Of a stretch of DNA of 5,086 nt, positions 1 through 4,948 are shown in pieces. Made by a program: the position numbers and the translations under genes. This DNA is from Firmicutes bacterium UBA5496 (GTDB lineage: Bacteria; Bacillota; Proteinivoracia; UBA4975), in assembly GCA_002427015.1 (NCBI GenBank), contig DIPE01000013.1, positions 1-5,086 of the forward strand, given 5' to 3'. Each line of letters starts with the position of its first letter. Within the stretch, counting starts at the first letter, position 1. The notes below the pieces were generated by a model that was not told where the DNA came from, made no database searches, and saw nothing but the letters and a program-made list of their open reading frames with translations.

Positions 1-1
1 C

Positions 2-400
2 TCAGGCGCGGTTGCCATGTTCTTTGCTGCTCCGCATATTATCAAGATCTTTTCCCAGCATCCAGTTGTGCTGGAACAGGGGACCTACTATCTGCGTCTA
101 ATCTCCGCCTCCATTCCGTTGATGGGAATTTTTCAGGCTTTTGTCGGCTGTTTCCAGGGTTCAGGGCATACCCTTATGGCTATGCTTGTAACCACCGGCA
201 GGCTATGGGCCCTGCGCCTGCCCATGATTATCCTGTTTAAATACTTTACGCCCCTGGCGGAGAAGTCCGTCTGGTTTGCCATGGTCGGCAGCAACTTGCT
301 CACCTGTGTCTTTGCCTTCTTCTTGTTTTTGTCTGGGCGCTGGAAACAGAAAGTTGTGGATGAAAAAGAGGACTATATTGGCGATTTGGAAGTATCCTGA
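2..400 (+). CDS. MATE family efflux transporter, C-terminal part (5' end outside window)
   Basis: The reading frame is open from base 2, so the gene starts left of the window; 132 C-terminal residues are visible. The ATG at 17 is internal and is not taken as the start. MATE proteins are 12-helix inner-membrane antiporters of about 450 residues that export cationic drugs or metabolites using Na+ or H+ gradients. Visible features fit the last helices of the C-lobe: a hydrophobic start, a Y-x-R-x-x-x-x-S-x-P stretch, the G-x-F-Q-G-S-G-x-T turn, a helix ending in R-L-P-M, then V-W-F-A-M-V-G-S-N and a last hydrophobic helix. A charged cytoplasmic tail (W-K-Q-K...E-K-E-D) closes the protein, as in many Firmicute MATE proteins. 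The gene is followed directly by a hairpin terminator, so it is probably not cotranscribed with the next gene. The substrate cannot be inferred. Family assignment is firm; the subfamily is not. Confidence 0.88.
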   Translation, partial: SGAVAMFFAAPHIIKIFSQHPVVLEQGTYYLRLISASIPLMGIFQAFVGCFQGSGHTLMAMLVTTGRLWALRLPMIILFKYFTPLAEKSVWFAMVGSNLLTCVFAFFLFLSGRWKQKVVDEKEDYIGDLEVS

Positions 401-409
401 AGCAAAATT

Positions 410-446
410 AAAGCCCTGGCTGCAGCAACCAGCCAGGGCTTTCTTG
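410..446 (+). terminator. Intrinsic terminator of the MATE gene
   Basis: A perfect 13-bp inverted repeat (410-422 with 430-442) has a 7-nt loop and begins 10 bases after the stop codon. The downstream arm ends in TTT and runs into TTTCTT, a short, imperfect T tract. An A-rich stretch just before the upstream arm could give some termination in the opposite direction, but no minus-strand gene arrives here. Confidence 0.85.
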
Positions 447-470
447 GGACCAAATTTAAGTTTGCACCTA

Positions 471-486
471 GAAAATAATAATTTTC
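471..486. repeat. AT-rich palindrome in the 401-557 intergenic region
   Basis: Two perfect 6-base arms, GAAAAT (471-476) and ATTTTC (481-486), flank AATA. The palindrome lies about 75-90 bases before the PH-like gene, where an operator could be. It is AT-only apart from its ends, so chance is a real alternative. Confidence 0.3.
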
Positions 487-520
487 CCCCTGAAAAAGGT
501 AAATGCACATAACTGGCGAA

Positions 521-526
521 TATACA
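521..526 (+). promoter_or_regulatory. Possible -10 element (TATACA) of the PH-like/zinc-ribbon unit
   Basis: A promoter is expected between the terminator at 410-446 and the start at 558. TATACA at 521-526 is the best-placed -10-like hexamer, giving a leader of roughly 25 bases. No convincing -35 is found 16-18 bases upstream, where the sequence is GGTAAA-like. TAGAAT at 536-541 is another -10-like hexamer, but it would place transcription initiation in the ribosome binding site. Confidence 0.25.
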
Positions 527-544
527 TTGTAAATTTAGAATCTT

Positions 545-553
545 GGGGGGGAG
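545..553 (+). promoter_or_regulatory. Ribosome binding site deciding the start of the PH-like gene
   Basis: Seven G's followed by AG (545-553) form the Shine-Dalgarno sequence. The in-frame TTG at 543 overlaps this site and so cannot be the start. The GTG at 558 (4-nt gap) and the ATG at 564 (10-nt gap) are both usable; they differ by only two residues. Confidence 0.65.
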
Positions 554-557
554 TCCA

Positions 558-1883
558 GTGGAGATGAAACAGCCTCAAGTCCTGCTGGAATGCGGAGTTA
601 ATTTTGATTTCTCCCGAGTAGGAGCGGGCGAAGCCCAGGCGCGGCTGACCGATGCTGCCTTGGAGCTGCTGCCCAAACATGGCAATGCGCTTACATATTC
701 TTACCGGGATATTTCCCAAGTGCAAGCTCATGACTATCAAGTTATCCTGGCTGTTGAGGCAGGGGAATTGCGCCTCTTTCACTTGGGCAGACAGTATTCT
801 GACTTTGTCCGCATCCTCATCTTTCAGCGCAATGAGCTCATTCTCACAGATTTGCTCATGCAGGAGAAGGTTCGGCGGGCAGGAGTCGCCGCCACTTGCA
901 CTGGGTTGGCTGACGGGGGGGAGGAAGAACTTGGCAATTGTGAGCTGCGCCTCTGTGACACTGCCCTCTTAATAATCCCTGAATACGCTGAGCCCATTCG
1001 CTTACCCCTGAGCTATATTACCGGTGTCAGTGAAGAAGGTTATTCCCTGACTATAAAGAGCGAAGCCGGAGATTACCGCTTGCGTAAAATGGGCCGAGAG
1101 TTTACCCCCTTTTCCCAGCTGCTTTCTGAGGCCAGGAATGAGCTGATGGCCAAAGCCCAGGGCTTGCTGCGGGAACTGGCCCCCGCTGTAGGCGCAACTG
1201 CTATTCAGCAAGCTGCCCAGCTGATGGGGGAGGGCCGGGCGGCAAAAAGGGGAGCGCTGGACAAAATCGATCCCGGTATTTGGAAGAGCCTAGAATTGCA
1301 ATTGGATGCCGCCGGCATTAAGCAGGAATACGAATTTCTCAGTGCTGCCACCCGCAGCAAGGGGCAGTGCATCGGCTTTAAGCGAGAACTGGTGGCTCAG
1401 GCCGGCACAGAATACATCTGGTTTCTCATTCCTCTCCCGGAAAAGAATCTAATTGCCATGGAGGCTTCTTCCGGACCTGACAGGGGCAGAGCAACCTATT
1501 TCTTTAAAATTGCGCCCAGGTCAGAGTTCGCAAAAATAAAACCCCAGGAGCTGGCAGTCCAGGTGGACAGCTTGCTGACTGAGATTAATCGTTGCATGCT
1601 GGCAATCAATTTCCGCCGGGAACCCGTTTATCTTGCGGATGAAAAACTGCTCCAGCCAAAATATCAAAAGTACCGGCTGGCAGTAAACCGAATCCCCGAG
1701 CTGCAAATGCTGAGGGAGCGCTTTGCAGGCAGAATCTTTCACCGGGAGCCGGAGCAATGGGAGCAGGATGTAAAGGATTTGCTGAGCTTTAATCTGGCCG
1801 CTGCCGATGACAAGAAAGTCTGGGCCAAAAGCGATATGGATACCCCTGAAGAGAATTCGGAAGAAATAGAGAATGGAGGTTGA
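558..1883 (+). CDS. Uncharacterised protein with tandem PH-like modules and a conserved-looking C-terminal domain
   Basis: I do not recognise a named gene. The 441-residue product has no signal peptide and no membrane helix, so it should be cytoplasmic or peripheral. Residues about 25-100 and 127-202 are two copies of one module that align without gaps at an offset of 102 residues. They share R-L-x-D-x-A-L, P, I-x-x-V, Y, E-A-G, R-L, G-R, F and R-N-E-L. The strand-rich pattern ending in a helix resembles bacterial PH-like folds (inference). A Gly/Glu-rich linker (about 116-126) separates them. Residues about 241-413 form a separate alpha/beta-looking domain with F-R-R-E-P-V-Y-L (352-359), F-A-G-R-I-F-H (389-395) and W401. 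The last 20 or so residues are acidic and probably disordered. It is first in a unit with two zinc-ribbon genes: the next ATG is 2 bases after its stop, and its last codons contain that gene's ribosome binding site. GTG was chosen as start from the ribosome binding site; ATG at 564 is an alternative. Confidence 0.75.
   Translation: MEMKQPQVLLECGVNFDFSRVGAGEAQARLTDAALELLPKHGNALTYSYRDISQVQAHDYQVILAVEAGELRLFHLGRQYSDFVRILIFQRNELILTDLLMQEKVRRAGVAATCTGLADGGEEELGNCELRLCDTALLIIPEYAEPIRLPLSYITGVSEEGYSLTIKSEAGDYRLRKMGREFTPFSQLLSEARNELMAKAQGLLRELAPAVGATAIQQAAQLMGEGRAAKRGALDKIDPGIWKSLELQLDAAGIKQEYEFLSAATRSKGQCIGFKRELVAQAGTEYIWFLIPLPEKNLIAMEASSGPDRGRATYFFKIAPRSEFAKIKPQELAVQVDSLLTEINRCMLAINFRREPVYLADEKLLQPKYQKYRLAVNRIPELQMLRERFAGRIFHREPEQWEQDVKDLLSFNLAAADDKKVWAKSDMDTPEENSEEIENGG
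642..845 (+). repeat. First copy of the internal PH-like protein repeat
   Basis: This segment encodes residues 29-96 of the 558-1883 product. Against residues 131-198 a gapless hand alignment gives 22 identities in 68 positions, with many conservative changes (L/I, E/D, Y/F). The repeat is at protein level; the DNA copies have clearly diverged, so the duplication is old. Confidence 0.75.
948..1151 (+). repeat. Second copy of the internal PH-like protein repeat
   Basis: This segment encodes residues 131-198, matching residues 29-96 at a constant 102-residue offset. It ends in the same R-N-E-L signature (193-196). Compared with copy one, the central strand region is more basic and polar (I-K-S-E-A-G versus A-V-E-A-G), which could mean different ligands for the two copies. 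Confidence 0.75.
1875..1879 (+). promoter_or_regulatory. Ribosome binding site of the four-zinc-ribbon gene, inside the preceding gene
   Basis: GGAGG at 1875-1879 lies in the last codons of the PH-like gene, with 6 bases to the ATG at 1886. The in-frame TTG at 1880 abuts the site and is too close to be used. This arrangement favours translational coupling of the two genes. Confidence 0.8.
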
Positions 1884-1885
1884 GC

Positions 1886-2212
1886 ATGGTTGGTTACAAG
1901 CATCCCTGCCGCTACTGCGACGAGTTGGTCCCCAATGATGCCAATGTCTGTCCTTTTTGCGGCAAGGCAAACCCCACAGGTCCCCTGTGCTGTCCCCAAT
2001 GCCGGAGCCCTGTAGAAAAAAACTGGCTTGCCTGCAGCCATTGCGGCCAACAGCTGCAAGTCACTTGTCCCGCTTGCGGAAAGAAGACCCCTTTAGAGAC
2101 TGCCTGTATTCATTGTAAAGCTTCCCTGACAGTAACCTGTCCCAACAAAAAATGCAAGCATTCTCAGCTGCCTGGGGACGTATGTATTAAATGCGGGACA
2201 CCGCTAAAATAA
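1886..2212 (+). CDS. Small protein made of four consecutive zinc ribbons
   Basis: The 108-residue product consists almost only of cysteine-pair modules, each expected to bind one Zn2+. Module 1 uses C8/C11 and C22/C25, module 2 C36/C39 and C50/C53, module 3 C61/C64 and C74/C77, and module 4 C85/C90 and C100/C103. The first three have C-x2-C knuckles on both sides; module 4 opens with a wider C-x4-C, as in some topoisomerase-type or ribosomal zinc ribbons. An extra cysteine (C35) sits next to C36. There is no catalytic domain, signal peptide or membrane helix. Zinc ribbons of this sort bind protein or nucleic acid, and double zinc-ribbon proteins often act as adaptors; which applies here is unknown. 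It is the middle gene of three, 2 bases after the PH-like gene and 20 before the next, which also ends in zinc ribbons. A joint complex is plausible but inferred. Confidence 0.85.
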   Translation: MVGYKHPCRYCDELVPNDANVCPFCGKANPTGPLCCPQCRSPVEKNWLACSHCGQQLQVTCPACGKKTPLETACIHCKASLTVTCPNKKCKHSQLPGDVCIKCGTPLK

Positions 2213-2218
2213 CAAAAC

Positions 2219-2224
2219 AGGAGG
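2219..2224 (+). promoter_or_regulatory. Ribosome binding site deciding the start of the second zinc-ribbon gene
   Basis: A perfect AGGAGG at 2219-2224 stands 8 bases before the ATG at 2233. The in-frame ATG at 2191 would overlap the upstream gene by 22 bases, and its extra 14 residues are coded partly by this site and by the upstream stop region; 2233 is preferred. Confidence 0.85.
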
Positions 2225-2232
2225 AAAACCAT

Positions 2233-2898
2233 ATGACCTTGCATTCCTTTACCAGTAATTATGAAGATAACAGCACCGAGGCAGGTTTTCAGTTCACCTT
2301 CTATTGCGACCTTTGCCACGAAGGATACAAGAGCAAATTCATCCCCTCTTCCACATACAAGAAAGGGAAATTGCTTAGGGGACTTGGGGGCCTGATAGGC
2401 GCCGCCACAAACCTGACCGGTCAGTATGGCCTGGGCGGCAGCCTGGAGCGGGGGGCAGATGTCCTCAGTGAGCGCCACGAAGGCATGACCCCCGAATGGC
2501 ACAAGGAATATGAGAAGGCCTTTGAACTGGCGCAAAATGAGGCCAAAGGCCACTTCATCCGCTGCCCCAAATGCCGGCGCTATGTCTGCGAAAACGACTG
2601 GAACGAGCAGGCCGGTCTCTGTGTAGAAGACGCCCCCCGGGAAAATGTCGAAGTCGTTGCCGCCCGTGCCAGCAGAATGATGGATGAAATCCGGGAACAG
2701 GCTGAAGAGACCAGGGTATTTACCGGCAAAATCGACAGCCGCACCACCATTTGCCCAAAATGCGGCAAGCCCGCCGGGGAAGGCAAATTTTGCAACAACT
2801 GCGGCGCCAATCTCAGCATGATTGAATGCGAAAATTGCGGCACCCTTAGTCCTGCCGGCACCAGATTCTGCGGAGAATGCGGAGAAAGGCTCATCTAA
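2233..2898 (+). CDS. Zinc-ribbon protein with glycine-rich insertion and C-terminal double zinc ribbon
   Basis: The product has 221 residues and no recognised named function. The N-terminal part opens with an F-x-F-Y-C-D-L-C knuckle (C25/C28). Its likely partner, C-P-K-C (C111/C114), comes more than 80 residues later, so a zinc site appears to be split by an insertion. The insertion holds a glycine-rich, weakly hydrophobic stretch (about 45-76, with G50, G52, G53, G56, G63, G66, G68, G69) and then a charged helix with W89 (about 86-106). After C114 come C119-x-x-D122 and C130-x-x-D133, which look like cysteine pairs that have each lost one cysteine. A probable helix or coiled coil (about 136-162) leads to a double zinc ribbon: C174/C177 with C187/C190, and C199/C202 with C213/C216. 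There is no signal peptide. As last gene of the three-gene unit, before a terminator, it probably acts with the other two. DNA, RNA or protein binding are all possible. Confidence 0.82.
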   Translation: MTLHSFTSNYEDNSTEAGFQFTFYCDLCHEGYKSKFIPSSTYKKGKLLRGLGGLIGAATNLTGQYGLGGSLERGADVLSERHEGMTPEWHKEYEKAFELAQNEAKGHFIRCPKCRRYVCENDWNEQAGLCVEDAPRENVEVVAARASRMMDEIREQAEETRVFTGKIDSRTTICPKCGKPAGEGKFCNNCGANLSMIECENCGTLSPAGTRFCGECGERLI

Positions 2899-2903
2899 AG
2901 CAA

Positions 2904-2929
2904 AAGGCTGCGAAGGCAGCCTTATTTTA
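2904..2929 (+). terminator. Intrinsic terminator of the PH-like/zinc-ribbon unit
   Basis: An 8-bp perfect stem (AAGGCTGC at 2904-2911, GCAGCCTT at 2916-2923) has a GAAG tetraloop and runs into ATTTTAT. It begins 5 bases after the stop codon. It separates the zinc-ribbon unit from the nucleotidase gene. Confidence 0.88.
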
Positions 2930-2931
2930 TA

Positions 2932-2961
2932 TGGTCAATTGGCACGGAATTATGATACTAT
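2932..2961 (+). promoter_or_regulatory. Probable promoter of the 5'-nucleotidase gene
   Basis: Between the terminator and the start at 2984 lies TGATACTAT (2953-2961), an extended -10 with TG one base before TACTAT (4 of 6 consensus). A weak -35-like TGGTCA lies at 2932-2937 with an 18-base spacer. TTGGCA at 2939-2944 is a better -35 by sequence but is too close to this -10. The exact elements are uncertain, but a promoter is needed here because the terminator lies upstream. Confidence 0.4.
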
Positions 2962-2967
2962 CTAAGC

Positions 2968-2978
2968 AAAGGGGGGTG
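2968..2978 (+). promoter_or_regulatory. Strong ribosome binding site of the 5'-nucleotidase gene
   Basis: AAAGGGGGGTG matches the ideal anti-16S complement AAAGGAGGTG-like sequence except for a G in place of A, which can still form a G-U pair. The G tract ends 7 bases before the ATG at 2984. Confidence 0.75.
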
Positions 2979-2983
2979 GAGCA

Positions 2984-3889
2984 ATGCCGCAAACCTTAGA
3001 TGACAAATTAGTTGTCGCCATATCTTCCCGGGCCCTGTTTGACCTGGAGGAGAGCAACCGGGTCTTTGAAGAAGAAGGCCTGGAGCGGTACATAGAGTAC
3101 CAGATTAACCATGAGAATGAGCCCCTGCTGCCGGGTGTGGCCTTCCCGCTGATCCGGAGACTCCTGGCCCTGAGAAATCCCTTAACGGGCAAGGAGGTTG
3201 TGGAGGTTGTCCTCATCTCCAGAAATGACGCCAATACCGGCCTCAGGGTGTTTAACTCAATCCAGCATCACAAGCTGAATATAACTAGGGCAGCCTTTAC
3301 CTCCAGCCGCTCGCCTTACAATTACCTGCCTGCTTTCCAGGCCGATCTGTTTTTGTCCGCCAATCCCGATGATGTCAGTTTGGCTCTGCAGAATGGGAAG
3401 GCAAGCGCCACATTGCTGACGGGACCGGGATATGAAGATGACGAGTCCACAGAGATTCGCATTGCCTTTGACGGCGATGCAGTGCTGTTTAGCGATGAGG
3501 CTGAGATTGTTTACAAGACAAAGGGCTTGGAGGACTTTACCCGCCATGAGGTGGAGAAGAGCGATGTCCCCCTGATGCCTGGTCCCTTCAAGGGTTTTCT
3601 CGAAGCCCTCAACAGATTGCAGACCATGTACCAGGCCAGGGGAGAACAGCCCATCCGCATTGCCCTGGTTACTGCCAGGCAGGCTCCTTCCCACAAACGA
3701 GCCATCAATACCTTGCGTTCCTGGGGCGTCACCGTGGATGAGGCCTTTTTCCTGGGTGGATTGGACAAGGAACCCATTCTCGCCAAATTCAGGCCCCATA
3801 TCTTTTTTGATGACCAGCAGAGTTACTGCTTGGCGGCAGCGGGCAAAGTGCCAACAGGCCATGTTCCTTCGGGAATCGCCAATAAATAG
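2984..3889 (+). CDS. Cytosolic 5'-nucleotidase, NT5C1 type
   Basis: These 301-residue enzymes hydrolyse nucleoside 5'-monophosphates (in animal homologues mainly AMP) to nucleoside and phosphate, for purine salvage or turnover. The full-length match to the cN-I (5-nucleotidase) family as I remember it is clear. It starts L-V-V-A-I-S-S-R-A-L-F-D, followed by N-H-E-N-E-P-L-x-P-G-V-A-F-P-L (42-56), S-R-N-D-A-N-T-G-L-R-V-F-N-S-I (79-93), and F-L-S-A-N (123-127). The haloacid-dehalogenase-like motif D-G-D-A-V-L-F-S-D-E (163-172) would supply the nucleophile Asp and Mg2+ ligands. L-V-T-A-R (228-232) is motif II, and K262/K268 with H-I-F-F-D-D-Q (272-278) give the lysine and acidic motif. It ends H-V-P-S-G-I-A-N. 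No signal peptide or membrane helix is present, so it should be cytoplasmic. It is a single-gene unit between two terminators. Preferred substrate (AMP, IMP or dNMP) cannot be read from the sequence. Confidence 0.93.
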   Translation: MPQTLDDKLVVAISSRALFDLEESNRVFEEEGLERYIEYQINHENEPLLPGVAFPLIRRLLALRNPLTGKEVVEVVLISRNDANTGLRVFNSIQHHKLNITRAAFTSSRSPYNYLPAFQADLFLSANPDDVSLALQNGKASATLLTGPGYEDDESTEIRIAFDGDAVLFSDEAEIVYKTKGLEDFTRHEVEKSDVPLMPGPFKGFLEALNRLQTMYQARGEQPIRIALVTARQAPSHKRAINTLRSWGVTVDEAFFLGGLDKEPILAKFRPHIFFDDQQSYCLAAAGKVPTGHVPSGIANK

Positions 3890-3905
3890 AAGCGCAATTA
3901 ACCCA

Positions 3906-3932
3906 GGGCTGTCTCCAGACAGTCCTTTTTTT
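3906..3932 (+). terminator. Intrinsic terminator of the 5'-nucleotidase gene
   Basis: GGGCTGTC (3906-3913) pairs with GACAGTCC (3918-3925), with one G-U pair and a 4-nt loop, followed by seven T's (3926-3932). It lies 16 bases after the stop codon and is a textbook Rho-independent terminator. Confidence 0.92.
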
Positions 3933-3936
3933 GGAC

Positions 3937-3967
3937 AAAAAGACAGACTGTCTAAGGCAGTCTGTCT
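3937..3967 (-). terminator. Intrinsic terminator of the DegV-family gene
   Basis: A perfect 10-bp stem (3941-3950 with 3958-3967) has a 7-nt loop. Read on the minus strand it is followed by a run of four to five T's (complement of 3937-3941), and it begins 29 bases after the DegV stop codon. It shares the AGACAG/CTGTCT sequence with the adjacent plus-strand terminator. Confidence 0.85.
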
Positions 3968-3996
3968 GGATACTAAGCAGTATTAAAGCTAGCAGG

Positions 3997-4857
3997 TCAT
4001 GCAGGCTGATAGGAGTTATTGAGAAAAAACACGGCCACTCCCCCTAAGCCAATATGACAGCCAAGGACGCTGCCAACTACATTAACGACAATATCTTTAT
4101 AGCCAAATGTCTTTTCGATTAAGTTTTTTAAGAACATGGCAGCTTCAGGGTCGTCAGCGTGGCTAATGCCAATTGTCTGTCCAAGTTTTGAACATTGTTC
4201 ACCCATAATCTCAACCAGTCTCATGATAGCCTTGTTTTTGCCCCGCACCTTTTGGAAGGGGATCATCTGGCCTTCTTTGACATGGAGCAGGGGCTTTATT
4301 TTCAGCAGGCTGCCAACGAAGGCGCTGGTCCTGCTGACTCTGCCCCCCCGATACAGATAATCCAGATCGTCAACAGTAAAGAGGTGTTCCATATGGGGAG
4401 CTTGCCGCCTAATCCTGTGGGCGATTTCGGGAACCGTCCTGCCGTCTTTAGCCATTCTGGCGGCCTCCAGCACCAGCAGGCCCTGGCCCATGGAGCCGCA
4501 AAGGGTGTCTACCACCTCAATGAATCCGCCCGCATTCTCTTCATTCAAGTCCTGGGCAACCATCATCCCTGTCTGGCATGTGCCTGAAAGCTTGGAGGAG
4601 AAGGCAATATAAAGGCAGCGCTGGCCCAGGTCGATGAACTTCTTAAACACCTGCTTAAATATCTGGGCCGGAGTCTGGCTGGTGCGGGGTATTTTACCTG
4701 CCCGGATTGCCGAATAAACCTGCTCTGGGCAGATATCCTTGCCATCAACCAATTCCTTGCCATCCAACTGCACCAGGAGAGGGATTACCTCAATATCATT
4801 TTTCTCAATCAAGTCCTGGGGCAAATCACAGGCGCTGTCAGTAATAATTTTTACCAT
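3997..4857 (-). CDS. DegV family protein (FakB-like fatty-acid-binding protein)
   Basis: The 286-residue product is of normal DegV length (about 280). DegV proteins bind one long-chain fatty acid; those called FakB present it to the FakA kinase, giving acyl-phosphate for phospholipid synthesis in Gram-positive bacteria. Visible motifs in order are V-K-I-I-T-D-S-A-C-D-L-P (2-13), P-R-T-S-Q-T (57-62), the ligand-carboxylate loop S-S-K-L-S-G-T (87-93), D-D-L-D-Y-L-Y-R-G-G-R-V-S (163-175), S-L-L-x-I-K-P-L-L (183-191) and, near the end, G-C-H-I-G-L-G (266-272). The last motif usually reads G-x-H-x-G-P-G, so a Leu replaces Pro here. No fakA is visible nearby, and many genomes carry several scattered degV copies, so the FakB role is inferred from family only. 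The start at 4857 fits the family N-terminus and a ribosome binding site at 4865-4871; the frame stays open upstream to 4989, but that part is rejected. It is convergent with the nucleotidase. Confidence 0.93.
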   Translation of the reverse strand: MVKIITDSACDLPQDLIEKNDIEVIPLLVQLDGKELVDGKDICPEQVYSAIRAGKIPRTSQTPAQIFKQVFKKFIDLGQRCLYIAFSSKLSGTCQTGMMVAQDLNEENAGGFIEVVDTLCGSMGQGLLVLEAARMAKDGRTVPEIAHRIRRQAPHMEHLFTVDDLDYLYRGGRVSRTSAFVGSLLKIKPLLHVKEGQMIPFQKVRGKNKAIMRLVEIMGEQCSKLGQTIGISHADDPEAAMFLKNLIEKTFGYKDIVVNVVGSVLGCHIGLGGVAVFFLNNSYQPA

Positions 4858-4864
4858 TATTTCG

Positions 4865-4871
4865 CCACCCT
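4865..4871 (-). promoter_or_regulatory. Ribosome binding site deciding the DegV start
   Basis: On the minus strand AGGGTGG lies 7 bases before the ATG at 4857-4855. It fixes the start at the conserved V-K-I-I-T-D-S N-terminus rather than at the far upstream in-frame ATG at 4989. Confidence 0.75.
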
Positions 4872-4948
4872 TTTTAATATTCCAGGCATTCCAATACCGT
4901 TGGACCCTCTGCCAGCATTTGCGCTGAAACTCAGTCAAGATTATTACT

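Noticed and set aside
276..512. Short plus-strand open frame crossing the end of the MATE gene
   Set aside because: It runs through the terminator hairpin at 410-442 in a different frame from the transporter and has no ribosome binding site.
543..557. TTG at 543 as start of the PH-like gene
   Set aside because: It overlaps the poly-G ribosome binding site, which points to GTG 558 or ATG 564.
915..921. Seven-G tract in the linker of the PH-like protein, with another at 545-551 in its ribosome binding site, considered as phase-variation switches
   Set aside because: Similar tracts of six or seven occur in ordinary genes here, such as 4343-4349 in the DegV gene, so they look like a compositional habit rather than a switch.
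1521..2059. Minus-strand open frames opposite the PH-like and first zinc-ribbon genes
   Set aside because: They overlap each other and two supported plus-strand genes and show no protein-family features; their cysteine/arginine content mirrors the opposite strand.
2191..2232. Upstream ATG for the 221-aa zinc-ribbon protein
   Set aside because: It overlaps the preceding gene and has no suitable ribosome binding site, while AGGAGG sits 8 bases before the ATG at 2233.
3257..3862. A 201-codon open frame on the minus strand opposite the nucleotidase gene
   Set aside because: It lies wholly antisense to a confidently identified enzyme, has no recognisable motif and is explained as a shadow of a codon-biased gene.
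4195..4587. Plus-strand open frame opposite the DegV gene
   Set aside because: It is antisense to a full-length DegV protein with intact motifs and carries no family signature of its own.
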